From positions 1 through 8,132 of the forward strand of contig JAGVYJ010000036.1 in the NCBI GenBank assembly GCA_018303315.1: a stretch of 8,132 nt of DNA, written 5' to 3'. The notes beneath the pieces are model-generated. The model was not told the origin of the DNA. It saw nothing but the letters and a program-made list of their open reading frames with translations, and searched no databases. Shown here one piece after another: positions 5,973 through 8,132 of the stretch (positions are counted from its first letter, which is position 1; every line of letters begins with the position of its first letter). The DNA comes from Candidatus Woesearchaeota archaeon. GTDB lineage: Archaea; Nanobdellota; Nanobdellia; Woesearchaeales; JAGVYJ01. Position numbers and translations under genes: made by a program.

Positions 5973-6110
5973 ATGGCAGAAAGGGGTGAAGCAGCGCACA
6001 GCATCAAGCTTTCCAGCCTAATTACGCAGTTGAGAACTTCTCAGGCAGGTCTGAGCGCTGAGGAAGCAAGAAAAAGGCTGGAGCAGTATGGCCCTGGCGA
6101 TTTTTCTTGA
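5973..6110 (+). pseudogene. N-terminal fragment of the Ca2+ ATPase, ending at a frameshift
   Basis: This frame begins at an ATG correctly placed for the TATA box and encodes the cation-ATPase N-terminal region: LITQLRTSQAGLSAEEARKR followed by LEQYGP, the standard opening of type II P-type ATPases. It runs into TGA at 6108-6110 after 45 codons. The rest of the pump continues in the +1 frame. In the family a linker of about 11-12 residues separates YGPN from the FLxQF segment at the start of TM1; here it is missing as well, so the defect looks like a deletion of about 35 nt (a size that is 2 modulo 3) rather than a single-base slip. It could be a real mutation, an assembly or read error, or tolerated through re-initiation at 6088. 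Confidence 0.7.
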
Positions 6111-8132
6111 GCAGTTCAACAGCATTGTTGTCTGGATTCTTATCGTTGCTGCCATCATCTCAGCGGTTGTTCCTTTTGTTCAGAACCCAGGAGAAAAAAT
6201 CAGCATCCTGGATTTTGTCGACGCAATAGTGATAATAGCAATCCTGATTCTGAATGCACTGTTCGGCTTCATACAGGAATACAAGGCGGAAAATTCCATA
6301 CAGGCCCTTAAGCGGATGGCAGGGCTCAAGGCAAAAGTGCTGAGGGACAATAAGGAAATCATCATCGACGTCCGGGAGCTTGTGCCTGGCGACGTCGTAA
6401 CCCTGGATACAGGGGCCAAGGTTCCGGCTGACGGCAGGCTGACTGAAGCAATCAACCTTGAGACCCAGGAGGCTTCGCTTACCGGCGAAAGCACCCCGGT
6501 TACCAAAGTAGTTGGAGAGGTAAAGGACAAAACGCCAATCGCTGAGCAGCACAACATGGTTTTCTCCTCCACTATTGTTACAAAAGGAAGAGGCAGGGCC
6601 TTGATTGCCTCGACAGGAATGGGCACACAGATAGGCAGGATTGCAAAGCTGATTTCAGAAGCAGAAGTTGACGAGACCCCTCTCCAGAAAAACCTCGACA
6701 AATTCGGCAGGCAGTTAGGAGTGGTGGTCATTGTGATAGCCGTATTGCTGTTTGCTGTAGGCTTCTTCAAGCATGAGGCAGGAATACTTGAATTGCTTAT
6801 CGCGGCAGTGGCTTTGGCTGTCGCAGCTATTCCCGAAGGGCTTCCGGCAGTGGTCACAATATCCCTGGCCTTGGGAGTGCAGAGGATGGTGAAGAGGAAT
6901 GCGCTTGTGAGGAAGCTGCCGTCAGTGGAAACTTTAGGCGGCACAACTGTGATATGTTCTGACAAAACAGGTACTTTAACCCATAACCAGATGACTGTAA
7001 AAAAGGTGTTCGTGAACAACACACTTATGGACGTATCCGGGGAGGGTTACGAGACCCGGGGTGAATTCAGCGGCAAGCAGGAAAAGGAATTATCACTCCT
7101 CCTAAAAATCGGGGCATTGTGCAATGATGCGCAATGGCACAGCAAAGAGGAGGTGCTTGGAGATCCCACTGAAATAGCCTTGCTGGTTTCTGCGGCAAAG
7201 GCAGGGCTTGGCAAGGAGGCATTGGAAAAAGCCGAGCCCAGAATAGATGAGGCGCAGTTCGACTCTGCCAGGAAGCGAATGAGCACAGTCCACAAGAATG
7301 GGAAAAAGCTTTACATGTACACCAAAGGCTCTGTGGAAGGGCTTGTCAATCAATGCAGCAGAAAACTTGTCAAAGGAAAAATCAGCAAGCTCACTCCAGG
7401 CGACAGGAAGGCGATACTGAAAGTGGATGATGAGCTGGCCGGTCAGGCGCTTAGAGTGCTGGGCTTTGCATACAGGGAGGTAAAAGCAGGGGAACTGAAG
7501 GGGAGAGCCAAGGAAAAGCTAGAGACCGGCCTGGTTTTTGTCGGAATCCAGGCGATGATAGACCCGCCGAGGGCTGAGGTCAAGGATGCTGTCAGGCAGG
7601 TTCGCGAGGCAGGAATAAGGGTGATTATGGTTACAGGCGACCATAAGCTGACTGCCATGGCCATTGCCAAGGACCTTGGCATAGAAGGCGATGCCCTGGC
7701 TGGGGAAGAGCTTGATAAGGCAAATCTGGATGAGGTGATAGATAAGATAGGTATTTTTGCAAGGGTCAGCCCTGAACACAAGCTAAGGATAGTTGAATCA
7801 TTGAAGAAAAAGGGCCACATCGTGGCCATGACCGGTGATGGGGTTAATGATGCCCCGGCCCTTAAGCGCGCTGATATCGGGATTGCGATGGGCATCACGG
7901 GGACTGACGTAGCCAAGGAGGCCTCTGAAGTCATATTGACAGATGATAATTTTGCCTCAATCCGGAATGCGGTTGAGGAAGGCAGGGAGATTTATGAGAA
8001 CATAAAGAAGTTTGTGTATTACCTCCTCAGCTCCAATGTCGCTGAAGTGCTCATCATGTTTATCGCAGGGATACTGAGTCCGAAACTTCCCCTGCTGGCC
8101 ATTCATCTGCTGTGGATTAATCTTGTGACAGA
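6088..8132 (+). CDS. Ca2+-transporting P-type ATPase, type II (SERCA/PMR1-like), 3' end outside window
   Basis: ATP-driven cation export pump of the membrane, open from ATG 6088 to the window edge (681 codons visible). Landmarks: TM1-TM2 around 6109-6290; actuator TGES at 6481-6492; TM4 Ca2+ motif PEGLP at 6832-6846; phosphorylation motif SDKTGTLT with the acceptor Asp codon at 6961; GDPTE near 7168; nucleotide-binding YTKGS near 7318; DPPR near 7555; TGD at 7633-7641; and hinge TGDGVNDAP at 7831-7857. TM5 SSNVAEV has Asn (8035) and Glu (8044), and TM6 NLVT (8119-8130) is cut at the next codon. The TM4 Glu and these TM5/TM6 residues match SERCA Ca2+ ligands, favouring Ca2+ over Na+/K+ or H+; Mn2+ cannot be excluded. 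From 6088 the product would lack the N-terminal region encoded at 5973-6110. GGAG at 6080-6083 could support internal initiation. Confidence 0.9.
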   Translation, partial: MALAIFLEQFNSIVVWILIVAAIISAVVPFVQNPGEKISILDFVDAIVIIAILILNALFGFIQEYKAENSIQALKRMAGLKAKVLRDNKEIIIDVRELVPGDVVTLDTGAKVPADGRLTEAINLETQEASLTGESTPVTKVVGEVKDKTPIAEQHNMVFSSTIVTKGRGRALIASTGMGTQIGRIAKLISEAEVDETPLQKNLDKFGRQLGVVVIVIAVLLFAVGFFKHEAGILELLIAAVALAVAAIPEGLPAVVTISLALGVQRMVKRNALVRKLPSVETLGGTTVICSDKTGTLTHNQMTVKKVFVNNTLMDVSGEGYETRGEFSGKQEKELSLLLKIGALCNDAQWHSKEEVLGDPTEIALLVSAAKAGLGKEALEKAEPRIDEAQFDSARKRMSTVHKNGKKLYMYTKGSVEGLVNQCSRKLVKGKISKLTPGDRKAILKVDDELAGQALRVLGFAYREVKAGELKGRAKEKLETGLVFVGIQAMIDPPRAEVKDAVRQVREAGIRVIMVTGDHKLTAMAIAKDLGIEGDALAGEELDKANLDEVIDKIGIFARVSPEHKLRIVESLKKKGHIVAMTGDGVNDAPALKRADIGIAMGITGTDVAKEASEVILTDDNFASIRNAVEEGREIYENIKKFVYYLLSSNVAEVLIMFIAGILSPKLPLLAIHLLWINLVT

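Noticed and set aside
6102..6112. Programmed +1 frameshift at TCT-TGA in the ATPase, as in bacterial prfB
   Set aside because: A slip here would restore the frame but not the missing linker, there is no internal SD at prfB spacing, and no P-type ATPase is known to be made this way.
6180..7022. Long minus-strand ORF of 280 codons opposite the ATPase
   Set aside because: It is an antisense shadow: Ser/Thr-rich, without a ribosome site or TATA at its start, and it lies over the conserved actuator and phosphorylation motifs of the plus-strand pump.
7443..7934. Minus-strand ORF of 163 codons opposite the ATPase nucleotide-binding domain
   Set aside because: Low-complexity Ser/Ala/Pro composition typical of antisense frames, covering the conserved TGD and TGDGVNDAP motifs of the real gene.

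Overview
The window looks like a piece of a small, densely packed archaeal genome. The evidence is the gene set: a stand-alone Elp3 of the prokaryotic Cx4Cx2C type, an archaeal-style UMP kinase, a Trm4-like RNA m5C methyltransferase and a PIN protein of archaeal type. The promoters agree, with TATA-like boxes about 26-28 nt from several start codons, the geometry of leaderless archaeal transcripts. A DPANN-type lineage is plausible from the compactness and the proteins, but the sequence alone cannot fix the phylum.

Layout, left to right. Positions 1-838 (+) hold the tail of a small helix-turn-helix protein overlapping by ATGA a long PIN-domain nuclease, an arrangement like a toxin-antitoxin pair. 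Positions 828-1775 (-) hold a NOL1/NOP2/Sun (Trm4-like) RNA cytosine-5 methyltransferase. Positions 1911-2480 (+) hold an unrecognised 189-residue protein with codon use unlike its neighbours. Positions 2477-4159 (-) hold Elp3, the tRNA wobble-uridine modifying enzyme. Positions 4236-4547 (+) hold CutA. Positions 4534-5917 (-) hold a three-gene overlapping operon: two paralogous four-helix DMT/EamA-type half-transporters, then UMP kinase. From 5973 to the window end (+) runs a type II (SERCA-like) Ca2+-transporting P-type ATPase, split near its N terminus by a frame change and cut by the window edge inside TM6.

Two of the eight recognised protein families act on RNA bases (Trm4-like methylase, Elp3). 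Two loci concern membrane transport (DMT pair, Ca2+ ATPase), and these start divergently from one 55-bp spacer. All three convergent gene pairs overlap at their 3' ends, so there is no room for separate terminators. No tRNA, rRNA, CRISPR array, insertion sequence or integrase was seen.

The points most worth a second look are: the frame break in the ATPase, which coincides with a missing linker of roughly 35 nt; a palindromic TATA box midway between the divergent transporter and ATPase starts; the HTH-PIN pair; and the unrecognised gene at 1911.
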